Positions 1-21,600 of a DNA stretch of 64,000 bases are shown here, piece after piece; position 1 is the stretch's first letter, and each line of letters opens with the position of its first letter. The notes below the pieces were generated by a model. That model saw only the letters and a program-made list of their open reading frames with translations. It was not told the origin of the DNA and ran no database searches. The translations under genes were made by a program, and so were the position numbers. The stretch is from contig QEYB01000290.1 of the NCBI GenBank assembly GCA_017562135.1, positions 682,001 through 746,000 on the forward strand, given 5' to 3'. This DNA comes from Dipylidium caninum. Taxonomy: Eukaryota; Platyhelminthes; Cestoda; Cyclophyllidea; Dipylidiidae.

Positions 1-3000
1 CAAGCCTCTCCTTCCCACCCACCTCCTTGCCGTCTTCCTGAGGGATGTGCAAGCATCGTAGTGTGTCAGCTTGGCAGACGACTGGTGCTTTGAGACTGGA
101 GTTGATTCTGTCAAAGTTCCGCGTTCCATCAACTCTAAGGACGTTCGTTCGAAGTGAAATCCTAAGCGTAAGGAGACAACACGTCAACATGAATGGTGTA
201 GACTTTGATAGTTGATTTACTTCCACTCCACCGCTCTGCATCATCGACAGCTACCCGACTTCACCGCTTTCTCGCACACACTCATGCACACACGCTTTCT
301 CTCTCTCTCTATTCCACCAATTCGTCCAGTTTCTTCGCCAAACCTCCATCACCTCCCCTCCCCCTCCTCCTCCTTCTTTTCCTCGTTCTCCTCCTCCACC
401 ACCTCCTACTCTTTCTCCCCCTCCCCCCCTATTCTTGAATAATTAATTCCCACCGCATTGTCTCGCCATGGATGTCAATTAGCACTTGGATGCGCATCAC
501 CATGATAAACGCAAAGAAATATTCGACAAATGAACAAAAAATGCACATTTACCAAACTGACATGGCGAATCGGTGTCGTTTCTCCCCTTTTCCCTAACTA
601 CTGCCGTCATTATTTCTGTGAATATAAGGTTTTTTTTGGGCTCCTTCACCAGTTTACCTCCAACATGGCCCAAATTCACTGTCTTCTCTGTTCTCGGAGC
701 CGAATACAGTGGTTAATTGTGTATAAACACGTTGTGGAGGTCAAGGTCTCCACACCAGGTGGTGCCACCTGTCCTCGGGTAAATTAACCATGATGGTACT
801 GGCGTTTTCTCACTTCCAGTTTCGTAAAGGCGTCTTCTAGAGTTGAGGTGTAAGCAGACAACGGGCCACGTTTTTATTTCAATTCATTTCCTCTCTTCCA
901 CCGATCTCGAAGACAATTAACCCCGAGGTTGAAGTCATCACTACTTTGTGTTAGATTTCATCTTTCGAAGAGTCTGCATTCGGCGGTTTTACTACTTAAG
1001 TGCTTGTAAAACCGCGAAAAGAGCGATTTAAGGTGCACCATTGGTATTCTCCAAAACATATTTATCACCAAATAACCCCTTGCCAACACCGCGATCACTT
1101 TTCGCTCCCACTTCGTCTACCACTTCGTGTCCTCCTCGCTCCAAATGCTTCTACACTGCGTTTAGTCATTTAAGTGTGCATTCGGCATTGTTTAGCCGAC
1201 ATTAAGGTGGGCCTTAGGTGGGGTTACCCTCCATTGCCCTCATTCATGTTTGCACGATATATGGACCAGGGAAATTCCGAACGTAGGGCTGACAGTGGAG
1301 TGGGTATGTGCACTCTCTTTTCCCCCTTCTTAGGCTACCAGCATTTTTGAGAGGTCTTCGGTACCATAGTTTACACGATGACCACATACGTAGGGAAAGG
1401 TAGTGCAAACAAAAAAGGACACATCTAAGTTAAATACCCACTGAAGAAATATGGACGTGTTGTCGCTGATGCGAATTTAAGTAGTATACTTTCCCCCAGT
1501 CTTCTCACTGAAAATGCAAATGTGTCACGTCGTCAACAGTAGAAATCGACAACTTTAATGGAAATTATATGATGATTTGCCTTTCTTTCGCATATAGTGA
1601 GCATGAGTTGGTGTCTCGTGGTCAATTTTCCATCTTTGGCTAACACGACAACGTAAAAAAATTTTCTTTTGCCTAAGTCATCTGAAATGTTACATAAAAA
1701 ACATCCATGATGTGACATGTACCAGTGGAGTTAAAAAGCATTATTTCCCTGGAATCAGGGTTTCAGATTAACTCGCTTTGGTGTCTGTCGAAGTGTAGAC
1801 GAGGATATTTACGGTAGCTTCAAGACACTGTTGCTACTCTCCCTCCGATAATCCTGTAGACCGTTGTACTGTAAGCAAGAAGACATAACCCCTCTCCTTT
1901 TCCTCCTCCTCCTCCACCGCCACCACCACTATCAAAAAATCCGAGTTTTCACGACAATGTTATAGAGATGTGACGCCATCTGATGTGTAACTAACAATTG
2001 AGGGAATCGCGTCATATGGGAGCTTTACGGCTGTTTTAGAGGCCGCTCATAGTTGATCATGAATATCCAGTTGGATGGCTTCAAAACAGGCAGGTTGACT
2101 CAGGAGCGCGAACTTTGTGGTTAAGTTGCACATTGAAGGGATTTAGTGTGAAATAGCATGTCATGGCGGACTCGACGACAACTTAGATTGCGCAAGAAAG
2201 CAGCTTTGTGGACTTTCTCTCAAATCGGTATTGTGAGGGCCAGGGGGAGTCAGGTGTTTATTAGTTGAGGCCTGTTGCTCATCACTGTGGGCGTTTAAAT
2301 TACCTCCAAGCTGTACTCGCAAATGTACACATATCGTGTTTTCGCCTGATGACTTTGTCAGGAAACTTCACAATGTCTCCTTGTGACACAAAGGCGGCGG
2401 TGTATGCGCTGACCAGATGTCACTTCAGCTGGTAAATGTTTTAACTCGATTGTTCAACAGGTTTGAACATCTCATCGAAAGGCTTTCAGTGTGTGACGCG
2501 AGTATCGAATAACAAACGCACTCAAACAAAGGAATTAATTAGTGCCAAACAACCTTATTACATGCGTTTCTGTTCTTTTTTCTTCGTTAGTATTAAAAGC
2601 ACTTATACCTACGAGGGAGCTTCCTATATGTCAAAAATGTAATTCTGCTCCATTTCCACACAAATCGACGTTTAAGCTCCGCAACCCTACTATTCATTTC
2701 GGGATGCTAGATAGACTTTCACAGTTTCGTTTAAGGCACCCACAAATGGCCTCTGATAAGTCGATAGTTTAACATTTGCCCGTAATTATTTCTTGTCCTT
2801 GACATCACATGTCTATTTTTTGATAAAAAATACGTCTTGGATCATGTGGTCATTGCCAGCGCAAATTAAATGCGACCTTGACAATGAATGACAGTAATTG
2901 TTAGACGCGGGATAAGTGGGCAGTTTAACACTCCATTCAAGGTCAGAATCCCGTTTAAACTTCAAGCAAAAGAAGGGTTACTTTTTTTGAGTGTCTGTAA

Positions 3001-4548
3001 TTGAAAATATAGTTCAAGTAGATGCTAGCGACTAAAGGCCGGGCGGGGAGCCATAGTCGGTTGCCATTGTGGAATTTTAAATTTGGACCGAGTTTTTTTT
3101 TGCGCAACTCACCCTGTCCTCAAAAGCATTTCGAATTTTTGAATCCCCAAATGCATTAAAAATATAGATCAACCGTTTCTAGCTTGTGCAACGCTGACGC
3201 CATCTCCTTTTGCTAATTGCAAATCCGCCTAAATCATTAGACTAAATCAGTCAAACACTCTCAACTCTTATTGAATTTGCATTTGAATTCTTTTTCATTC
3301 TGTTACTCAACCTATGTACCGATTGTTGACGTGGAGTGCTAACTTGCTTTCAAAAAGACTCCGAAGTTTATCTGTGGGTTTTCTAACATATATAACGCTC
3401 CGGGTGACAGTTGACTTCAAAGTTTGCCGTTTTAACATACAGCACAATCATTGTCGTTTTTATCATTCATTTAAAGAGGAGACCGCAAACGTTACAAAGA
3501 AACGACATTACCTTCCGCTAATACGTACCAGTACAGAAAGTCCAGTACCTGAAAAAGTTAATGAAATTTTACGGTGTAAGTTTGTACGTTTTTACAAAGG
3601 ACAGGGTAGGCATTACCAGAATCAGTATGCTTTGCCCGCACTAATGATGGTTTCTCAGTTTGATTTTTTATAAGGAACTCGGGTTTCATAATTCACGAGA
3701 AAGTTGCCTCCTAAATTTATGCAAAATGTTTTAATATGGGAAAAACGAATACTATTTCCACTTATTATTCCTTGGTCACATTGATTTTTGGTGTGTAATA
3801 ATGCTCTGCACATAAATTTTGATGTTAACTTAAAAAATGGTTGTATGTAATGTGATTTTTTATAATCTGTTAATATGTATTCGGATAACGTTTGGGGACA
3901 AAGGTGAGAACGCATGAATCACTTGGAGACCAATACTTTTGACATTTGTAGGCGCATACAAGATTACTACAGGGTGTTACGTTGCCAGATACTTAAATGT
4001 CCAACCTCGCCAGAAACGTAGCAAAAGTGAAAATTATTATGGATATCCCTTTTATAAAAGTGTGATGAGATTCACTGTTAAATATAAAGCATCGTTAAAT
4101 ATCTGCTATTGCGTATGTTGTAAATGGTGCTCTGCGACGCATCAACTTGTAATAACATGGCATTTGTTTCTACCCTTCGCAATGCGATAGAATCGACCAG
4201 TTCTGGTTAGCTGATTCTTTTCCTCATGGCTTCTGTTCAACAGGGGCTAAGTTCTGGGAAATTTGTGCATTATTGATTTGTGTTCATGAGTTTTGCGGAT
4301 TCACACAATCCAGGTTCAATGTCTCAACGAATGCGCTTTGAATCCTTATAACTACTCCAAAGTCAACATGGTACACGACTCTACAGCTCATACTGTTTTT
4401 ACATGGATTTACCGCACTTTATAAGATTAAATATATTGATGAGTTCCCAATAAAATCAAGCAAACCTAATTTTGTTTTACCATGCCGAGTGTTGCACTTT
4501 CAAGGTCACGCCTTGTTCGAAAGCCGTTTCAGTAGCTGCTTGCGTAAG
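1..4548. other. Upstream region of the PKA gene, no recognised gene
   Basis: I see no conserved protein in either strand. Positions 292-437 are a C/T-rich low-complexity tract and 1897-1930 is a second one rich in CCT/CCA triplets. Longer open stretches, such as 3314-3673 (+) and 3939-4190 (+), have AT-rich codons, no recognisable motif and no clear splice signals, so I do not call them genes. The 5' untranslated region and promoter of the PKA gene must lie here or in unrecognised upstream exons, but no promoter element can be fixed from sequence alone. Confidence 0.6.
292..437. repeat. C/T-rich low-complexity tract
   Basis: The + strand is almost entirely C and T, with CTCTCTCT runs followed by CCTCC and CTTCTC blocks. 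The open frames across it encode only Ser/Leu/Pro-rich low-complexity peptides, so it is not treated as coding. Confidence 0.8.
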
Positions 4549-11440
<6,892 letters not shown>

Positions 11441-14400
11441 AGTGCAAATTGTAAGGACCGATGAACTCGTATTCGCAGGCCCCTCCCGGTCTCTCGTCCT
11501 CTCTTTCTCCTTCATCCCCTCTTATTTGGATCGTTGCATCTCCCCTCCACCTCCACCTCCGTCGCTCGGCTCCCGACTCTCCGAAGACTCGATTTGTGCC
11601 TCCTCTCCATCTATTTACTGTAGATGTAGGTGTCTACCACTACTACCACCACTTTTAGCGCGTTTCACGCATTTACCTAGTCTTTTCTAAAGCCTACACA
11701 ACTAAAAGAATGGGAAAAAAGTGGACAGACTATTAACTCTAATGTCCCTTGCATATGCACACAATTATATATACTTTTTCTCTGTCCATTAGTTGAAATC
11801 GTAGATACCAGCATGCCGCCCTCCATTGCTTTTTCGCTCGAATTCCTGCCACCGCCTCTCGCCTTCTCTTCCCTCCCACCCCCCTCCCCCTTCCTCCCCT
11901 CGCAGTGTACGTTTGTTGTTCTTATAAAAACTGTGATTCCGTTGTCAATCGAGCCTCCCATCCAAGTAAACATCCATCCACACAATCCATCTTCTCTCTC
12001 CCTCCGTCAACAATGATATTTGTTGTATATACTTCTCACTGACCTTTTTGATCTCATTCATTGTCTCGGGGTATTACTACTATTAATTTTTTGCCTTTAG
12101 TTTCTCACTTCTCTACTTTTATGTGTTTTTTCTCTCACTTACCTCCCCTCAATCACCCTTTCCTGTATCAACATCGTAACCGCGAATGAAGTAGTTGTAT
12201 GAAATATAATTCACCTTGGGTTTTGATGCCCCATTCACAACTTACGTCTTATTGACTTGGAAATTCTCTTCCATCTTTGTACTTTTTGTGAATTAGCTGA
12301 TCATTATTACCCTGTAGGTCAAACATGCCACGTAGAATTAAAAATCTAAGACAGAGCGATTTTCCTCCCCCTACAATGAGCAAAACCTTTCAAGAGACAC
12401 CTCATTCACACTTATCTGAGTTAAAATTAGGCTTTCAATTCCATTTGGTTTGATGTAGATATGAGGTCTCTAAGTGTGGCTGTATTTTAAGGCAGTCATC
12501 GAGGTGAGGGATCTCACTTACTCCCGCCCCATCCGCCCCCCGTGGTTAGAGGAGCTGGTGACAAATTGGCAATCCGTGAAGAAGCAGTGTCGCGAGACTT
12601 ATGCCGAGAGTAGATTAATTCTTCGGCCTAGAGAAAATCGAGTGACTACATGCAGGAGGGTTGGAATAGTGATGTTGGAAGCAGTTCGACTAGTGGAGTT
12701 GACTGGAGGTGGTGTAAGTCTGTTTACAAAACGGTGTGACGTCGTAAACAACAATCTGCGAGGGAGGATGGGATGGAATGGGATGGGATGCGTGTAGTGG
12801 CGCGGGACAGAGGGAGAAGGCGAGATTACGTTTATGGCTTCCATTTCAAACCTCCATTGCCTTCAAGTGGAGTAAACTAAGTCGACTTATTTTAAACGAG
12901 GAGGCGGAATTGGTCAATCATAGTCGTAGGAGGACTAGACTCAGCCTCATCTCAACCGTCTTCCAACTTTTTTTTCTTCCTTTTTTTACTAAAATGACCA
13001 ATTTCGTAAAATCCTCCATAATAGTTTGAGGATTTTGGGCACAAAAACCCTCTGTCAGCTATCACTTCATTAGATGAAGATGTCAATTGGTGTATAGAGA
13101 AATTAACAGCATTAAGTGAATTTTTTTTCCAGCGATCTCCATCGACATCTTTTTTCTTCTTCTCCTTCTTCTTCATACCTTCTTCCAGGGGAAAAGTTAG
13201 GCGAACGCGTACCAAACGTGAGTGGATTAAAAATCATGTGCCAAAGACCGTTTGCCTGCGATGCGGAAGAGTATACACTAGACCAAAAGCGCAAGCTCTC
13301 CTGACTCGCCATGTATTCTGAGTTCATCAGTACTTTTAGTGGTTCAAATTTGTTATTTAGGCAGGAAGAAGGATAAGTGTTTGCTGCCGGAAGCCATGGT
13401 TGACGGTTCACTGACACTATTTGCACTACACTCAAATGTCGGAAGGACATTTGAGCCGCACGCAAAATACTGACTCGATTTCGGTTACAAAAATTGATGT
13501 ATTGAGTCAGGAAATGCTTTTAATGAAATATCGAACAATAATGAATAATTGGCTTTGCTAAATCTTTTTAAGGAACACCGGTAACCATTATTGCTACTGA
13601 AAAATGTTATGAGTAGGCCATCTCGACCTACTCGAAAAGGATCTCAAACTGCGAGAGAAGAGTAGGGTGTGGGAGGAATTCAATGGAGCTTCTTACTACT
13701 TATTTTAACGTGGCTTGCGATACACACACGCTTTAGTTTCTACCAGATGGCCTGCAGAGTGCCCATGGTGGGCCAGGATGACTTCAAACCAGGGTACATT
13801 GTAGTGTTACTCTAAAATTCCATAAATCGACGTAAGTGTACATTAATCGAATAATTCGCCTTCGACACTTCACCATGGTCACTATTGCATTCATTTCTTC
13901 TCTATTGACTCTTTCTGTTCAGTGTATACTAAACGTTGGATCAGAAAGGAAGGCCATAAAAAGAAATGACATGTTGGTCAGATATCAACACAAATGCCGT
14001 TATCCTTCCGTCAAACGATTCTTCCTAGTCGAATGACATTTGTTTGTCAAAGACACCACAGGACAATTAATCATGATTTAAAAAATGTGAATGAGCCAAC
14101 GCAAAGGGAGGTGAACTCCTGTCATCCTACGTCACCATCCATTGATTTGAGGTAGAATTTTAAGTACTAATAGCTGTCATCCTCATCTGCGATAGTCTAG
14201 TTTTGCTGATAAGCAGCCGACGAGAGAGATTATGCCATCTCTGAAGTAATTCCACTGTCAAATCGCCATCCCCAAAGTCATTAGAAACATATGATGGCAA
14301 TAAAACTTCGGAAAAGGGAGCGGAAGACTAGAGCAAAACGAGAGTTGGGCTACGGTCCCGTTTTAATTGGCTGTACGTTTTGGCTAATGTTCAATAATTA

Positions 14401-15652
14401 TCGGTTTACCATTTATCATTCTCCTTTTTGGCATGATAAATGTGACCTCTTCGGGACAGTGTTTGTGATTGGTTTATTTGGAGTGGTCGAAGGTCATGTC
14501 GCCATCAAGATGGAACGAATAGGAGAGGAACAGTCGTTGGCTGGTCTTCCATTTCTAAGATAGTGAAACAGAAAAAATATCTCCAGTGTTATATGAAAGT
14601 TGAGACAATGTTTTGCTTCATAAGAATATGGCTATCAGCTTTAGGTCAGCTGTCTACCCTCCAGACTAATTTAGCAGCAATGGTATTTTAAAGGGTCGCA
14701 ATGTGTCTTTTCAGGTATACCTACGTATTTCAATGCAGGGCTCTCTTAAATACTGGCAATGACTCTAGTGGAAACCTGATGACTAAGAAGAATTATTGTC
14801 GAAGTTTACTGTTGGCTATTGCAGAGGTTCAAACAAATATGGGATTCGGATAATTATTCTAAAATTCATACTAAAAGCGCCAAATAATTAGAGTTTCACT
14901 AATATTCAACCCTGCAGCCAATTTTAACGACTGAGTATCCTTGTAAACAAAGAGCATTTTTAATACGAAAATAATGCGATCGACGGCATCAATACCAAAT
15001 AGAGTAGTTTCGGAAAACCTTTTAAGAATAAGATTCTAGAAGGTGAATACCGTTTGGAAACAAAGCTCTGAATCACGCAACTACCATAAACGGAAGGGTG
15101 TGTTCTGACTCAATACCGAACAACTAGAAAGTCAGTAAGATACATCCGTAGGAACGAGAAGCGCTGGACCACATTTGTAGCAATGGGTAAGACCAAAAAT
15201 CAACATTTGCATGTCAAAATTTATGTTGTCAGAAGTATTCTTGGAACCAAAACGTTGTGCAACACGGGGTTATTGTTTTTAAACGAACGTTTAGGATAGA
15301 ATGGGCTATAAGCTACTGTGATCGGCATAGGTATCGGGCCATGTAGTAAACCAGTCACTTATTTTATGTTATTGTTAGATCTTTTGAAGGTTAGCAAATA
15401 TTATTAACCCATTAAACATTCAGTATTTCATTGTAGACTTATGTTAAAAAAAACCAAGTTAAATTCACGTGCATTTTAAGTGAAAAAAACTTTAAGTTTC
15501 AATGCGTAGGTAATTTTTAACCTTAATGCATAAAATTGTAAAGACAAACTTAAAATTAATCTCTTTCATGCCGATGAGGTTAATTGTAATAGACGCAAAG
15601 TCTCACACTGACCTTCTCGCCGCCCGATTGAAGACAACCAGGCGCGCGTAAT
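11441..15652. other. Intergenic region between PKA and MAP7-like genes
   Basis: The first few hundred bases are presumably PKA 3' untranslated sequence and are C/T-rich (about 11460-11660 and 11820-11920). Open stretches at 12474-12797 (+), 13112-13465 (-) and 14291-14563 (+) have no motif that I recognise. The first, around 12490-12710, has a fairly protein-like composition (Arg, Glu, Leu) but no secure splice partners. No RNA gene or mobile element was seen. Confidence 0.55.
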
Positions 15653-18600
15653 ATGGCGGAAACGGACGTAGTGGGTGTTGGCTCCGCAGCGGAAACAACT
15701 GAAGATGGTAGACCTAGTTCACCTGTTGTCGAACTTTATATACCTCATGCAATCACTGTTTTATAAACACAAAGCCGTTTAGGAAATACTTGTCCCCTAA
15801 TACATTTCGAATTTTTTTGCGTCACTTTCCTCTAGCAATGCATTCCTTGTTGCGGCGTGTAATTATTCGATTCATTCTTTACTGTAGCAAATAGTACACC
15901 GCCGAATGCTCCGAATTCTACCTCTTTGCTTACGAATACCGGCTCTAGCCGCCAGCCCTCTACGACCAATTCCTCAGTCAATGGGGCGAATAACGGGCTA
16001 ACATCAGAGCAGCGCCGAAAGCTTATTGCGGAGGCAGAACAGCAGAGAACTGAACAACGTCGTTTACACCTAATTGAATCCCAAAAAAGAGCTGAAGCTC
16101 TACGCGAGAAGCAGAGGGAGGAACGTAAACGCCGAATTGAGGAAACGCGGTTACGTGAAGAGGCTCGTCAAAAAAGGGCGCAGGAAACTAAGAAGGAAAT
16201 CGAACGTCACTACAAGGTTTCTTCTCTCTCCTTATTTTGGTACCGTATGAGTTAGGTTCTTGATATTTGATTTGATGGTTATTTTTAGGGCTGACTGTTG
16301 TTTATTCGCAACTACTTACCGCTGAAGTACTCGTGATCTGTTTTGTTTATCGTGACTGTCTTCTTTTCGCATGCTTATAGTTTACCATGTGTGTTGTTTA
16401 TTCGAATTTTATCCAGCTCTATTGGTGATGATCTGATCCAAAAATTTCTCTCTTAATTTGCTTTCATCGATTATTCTTAAGTACCGGTTCTTCTTGTCGC
16501 ACAACAGTTTGATAACTTCCTATTAGCTCTTGCTTTATTCTTTGATTAGTTATATCTGCTATCTCGCGACGCAAAATTTTGGTTTTAGTTAGGGAGAAAT
16601 GTCTCTTTTAGGCATATGGGCTGAAGAAACAGGAACACAAGAAACTATTGAGTACATGTAATCATAACAGCATCTTCACATTTCCTCGTTCTCCTTTTGT
16701 TTTTTTTCTTATCACTTTGTTACTGTTCATTCCTAGTAATATTTCACTACCTTTTCATTCACTGTTTGCGTAGTGCTTTTACTTTCGTATAAACTTGCTG
16801 CCTAAGGAAGTATATTAAAATTTCCTTTTGTTTGTCGTGGTGTCAGGTCCAAGCATCATCTTCTAATGCTTTCCTCACTGATCACTAAATAGTCACGGCT
16901 TGAAAGAGATTGTTCTGGTGCCGTTAAATTGGTTTTATGACGTATTCTTTTTATGTTGACAATTTTTTGATTTCAAGTCTTCCCGAATTCCATCAATCAG
17001 GGCTTTGTCTAATTTTAATATATTTTACAGGACCACATGCAAACAATACTTCAGCGTAATCGTGATCGGGCGGTGAACAATGCCGAGCAATTACGTCAGG
17101 CTCCAAACATCATGCGCGCCTCCCACTTTTCCTCCAAGCCGACCACCACAGTCTCATCGGCCAATGGCGATCGTATGGCTACCTCCTTCACCGTGGCATT
17201 CGGTAGCTCTGCGCCGCGTTCGATCTGTACGAAGGCCAGTGAAGCTGCTTTGCGTTCCCAGGCGGCATTTGAGGCCCGCTTAGCTAGCTATCTTAAAGGC
17301 AGACATAGCGGTTGCTTTCTTACCCAGTCCTCCTTATACACCACCTACGCTCTTTACGTGAAACCTGACCTCTTGCCGGAGGATCATCCAATTCGTAGGC
17401 ATCACCAGCAATTAATACTCGAAAACCAGCATTCCCTTCTTGGGTCTCCGAGACGGGCTGTCTCCGCCAACCCTACTTTACGCATCGCTAAGAAGTTCAC
17501 TGCTTCAGCTGGTGGTAAGTGTCTCCTTTTTATCGTAATAGCAACTAGTTTAATTTAAGGGAAAGGCATCTAACGTCCCCAACTGCATGTATCATTTGCC
17601 ATGGCGGCATGCTTTTCCATTCACTTTGCATGATCATATAGGTTGATAGTTCTAGAGATTTGTTGCTATTTCTTTTTATTTTTCTACTGTCTCCCTTCTC
17701 AGATGCATGCATGTGAATGGAGGGGGTGAGAGAGTGAAATTGAGACCAGGCAGTTCTCCTCCTTTCAAGGTCAAACGCGCGTGTATCCTCGTCACTGCCA
17801 TCATCATCAGCATTACTTACCCAACGCTGCAACCGCTATGCCTGTCGCGCTTTTAGATTTTGCTGTTTTTTCTATGTAGTTGGTGTTTTGAGTGTTCGCG
17901 TATGCTTAGCTTCGCCTCCCCTTCCACTTTTGCTGTTTACCGAGGCCCACTCCCTCCCAACCCGGTGTCTATCCCCTTAAATTTTAGTTTATTTTGTTTC
18001 TCTGTTGTGGGAGATATCGGCGCATTCGGGTAACTTTGAAGTTCTTTTAACTCACTAAAGTTAAGGCACGCAAACTGACTAGGGAGGGAGATCCGGAGCT
18101 CTCTGGTTTACGCACATTACCATTAAATGTAGCATATGCTTGTTTGTCCGGTTTACTGTCACTGTCATCTAAACCCTGCGTTTATGTCTCTCCCTTTTCC
18201 CTTTCCATCACCCTCAACATCATTTACCCGAACTCAATTCGAGTAGTAGAAACGGATAGAAGTCAAACTGCCAACAGACAGCAGTCACAAGAGCACCGTT
18301 CGCGTCCTTTGGAAAGACAAGTTGCCGCACAAGCGGGTTTACCACCGCTTCGAAGAGCCGTCAGTTCGCAACATTTTGCCGAACCCACAATCGCCTACTC
18401 CAACAAAGTGAGGGGTAAGCTCGTCCAATCTCACCTGGGTCACGTGTCGAGGTGCGCCAGGTGGTGGTGTTGACTCCCCCTACGTTTCGACTATAACAAC
18501 AAACTATCAATCTTTCCATTCTGCGAAAGACCCTATTCTCACTTTACTGGAAATTGGAGTTACCTTATTCCTTCCCTCATCCCCGCTCTATTAACGCCTC

Positions 18601-21600
18601 TTAGTTCATGCATGAAGCTATTATTGTGTTCGCACCTCATTAGTAATTCCCTTCCTGTTTGCATGCTTTTCGGTTAGCCATAGGTGCTACATGAACTCAA
18701 TGTTTAGTGGGTAATGAAGCCCTTGTCTCTGTTGATCTCACCTTAAAATTTTAAAATTTAAACCAAGAGGTGGTTGTGTCACCTGGGCCTGTAAAATAGG
18801 TTGTGGTGAGTTGTGTTCTTTTTTCACAAAGTTTTATATGGTCTCTTCACTCAGATCGCCTTCTCAATAGTTGTCCTACCTCTGCAGTGCAGTGTATTTA
18901 GTTTTTTTGAATGCACATTTCAACGAAATGTCGATTTATCATTTGTGTTCATTTTTTTCCATAGGCGCTCCACCCCCTGAAATCGCGCTACCTGCAACTC
19001 GCAGGAGGAATGCATCTGGAAGTAGAGACGTCTTACCTAAGTTAAGATCTGTTCCCGGACGTTCGACTGTACCCCGTGAGTTAATTTCACTTTCTACCTG
19101 AAGGGGGTCTGGGTTATGATTGTTCTATGCGTTGCTAAATTGGCACGATTCCTCACTTCTGACGCTATCCACTGTGCTCTTAACTAGGTAGTTCAATTGG
19201 TTAAGTAATTCATTGTGCTGGATGAACAGATGCCTTTTTCGGAAGTTAATCCAGTGATTCCTGATGCACGTTTTTTTTATATCATTCATAAACCCTGTAT
19301 TAAGTGCTTTAAGTGTTTTTATAGCCAACCGAGCGTTGCAATGAGGTTAGCATTGGGCGCTGCCTCAGTGGGTTTTTTTGTCTTGCTGCGATATTATTGT
19401 ATGTATTTCATTCACTGTTGTAATAACTTGACGTCCCACCTCGCAGCGCACTTCACGTGACAACATCTCAAGGTTGTCACAATTTTTAACAATTTCGGCT
19501 TCTGTAAGGAGTCAGGTATACGGATAAAACGTCCTGCCCACTAGACACGATTATGCATACGTTACCACACATCAGTTATGGCGAAGCCACATATGGTTAA
19601 AAATGAATGATCGCGGTAATCACTCATTCAAAATCCCTATGAACTACTCCAAACTGGAGTTGGTGTAGGATCCTTATCGACGTAGTGTTTTCGCCTTTCA
19701 GTTCTTTTGCATAGAGTTGTATTCCTGTTAGTAATTTTAACGGTGTTTATGTGAGTAATCGGATGTAAACACGGTCACATTTCTCCAACTACCGCCGCCT
19801 TAAGTGGCTCTCTTTTATGACACCTTTGAAATCGTATTTATTGTCTATCAAAATTTATTCTAACACGACTCTCAGTTACCTCAAACGTTAATTTTGTCGT
19901 TGTTAAAAAGGAACTTGGATTTTGGCATAAAAAAGGAAAAACAGGCGAAAAGTGTTAGTAACGCCGAACTATTGTGGATCTTTTTCTGAATAATCCAAAC
20001 TATTTGAACACGTCATTATATGTGGGCGTCACATGGAGGCAATACCAGAAGTTATTCATCAAATGGCCTTCGTTGTTCATCCTTTCTGTATAGCGCAAAT
20101 CATTTCAAAATGCCAAAAAGTTTGGCACCGCAAATAACTCACGAAATTTTGATGAGGTTTATGTTGAATGTCTTCCGTATCCTAATAGTGGGCTTTCCGC
20201 TCTAAGTGTCGGAATACATCCCTTTTTGTCTGAAAGCTTTATCTATTCGTAATATTGAAGTTACTGGCTTTTTATCATCCTAAAATTTTTATTAACACGA
20301 TGTACAACGTCCTTAACTCAATGTGTTGGTGATATTCGTAACCGTCAAGACCATACGTTTTTGCATCAAATCTTGGAGCAAGTATGCAGATAATAGTATG
20401 AGTGTGGTGATTAAGTTGAAGTAGACCTCCTGTCATTGAGTGTAATCTGGCTAATAGGGGGTTAATGTATAATAAATCATAACTGACATGTCATTGACCC
20501 ACGAAACTGCAAAACACTATTCGAATAACTGTGAAACGCGCGGCCTGCCAAGTTCAGAGGTATATCTTTTTTGTTCACCTTTCTAGTCTTTTTTCCCAAT
20601 CATTAGGGAAGCACGGTCAAGCATGCTTTTTTAGCAAATGATTTTCTTAATTCATTCTTCTGTAGAGTATTTCACTGACGATTTCAGGCGTTTGTGGTCG
20701 ATAAAACGAGGCTTTTTTTCAACTAAAAGTCCTTCTCGCTTCATCTTGTCACACTTGACTCACTTCTCGCGTACACGCACTAGCAACACTTGCGTAAATC
20801 ACTTGCAGATCCTACACCCAAAATTTAACTACATATTTAGCTATTTACAGATCACCAATGAATTTCAATTTTTAATTTTTTCATGTACCTTTAGTGTTAT
20901 ATGACTTCCGTTTAGCGAATGGGTAGGAAACTGACAAGTCCTCTTCTTGAGCTTATGAAAGGAACCATGTCGAATTGGTAGCAGGAGACCGCTTATATCA
21001 TTATCATCAAAACTAAATTTAACATAATGTTGTATTCTAAAAATGGAAATTGGTCTCGGTTTTGTGGATTTCAGTTATTTCTTCAATCGGGTTATGATTA
21101 CTATTATTTTTTTCTATCAGAAACTCCTAGCATCTAGTGTTTAAAATAGTTTGTGGTAACACGAACTCTTTTAAAACGAGGAATAGTAAAAAAACTATAA
21201 ATAAAGTTGATTAAATGTTATCTTGAGTGTTCTCACCGGAACCTCCTATTTCAATACCATTTCAGTGCAAATAACGGTATCGCATCGCAGGAATTGCTCT
21301 CATTGTTTACTGTTGAAGATGCCAGGTCTTTTCATTCGCTCTACAATTAATACTGTCCCTCTTCTTAGGTGGTCGTTGTAACAGCTACGCGGCTCCCACA
21401 ACAGCTTCAACTAATCGTCAAAGGGCGCCATCGCATGATTTGAAATCTACAAGTGGTGAGGATCGTACTGATTTGCTACGTCGGAAACCCTCGGTCCCTA
21501 CCAATGCCGTGACGAACCAGAGTGGCGGAGTCTCGGAGGATAGGGAACCTTTGGCACCGAAAACTTCGCAGACGAATGCATCATTACTGAAACCAAAACG

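Noticed and set aside
205..442. Two overlapping open frames of 76-77 codons
   Set aside because: They run through a C/T low-complexity tract and encode only Ser/Leu/Pro runs.
3314..3673. 119-codon open frame on the + strand
   Set aside because: AT-rich codons, no motif, no splice signals and no similarity that I can recall.
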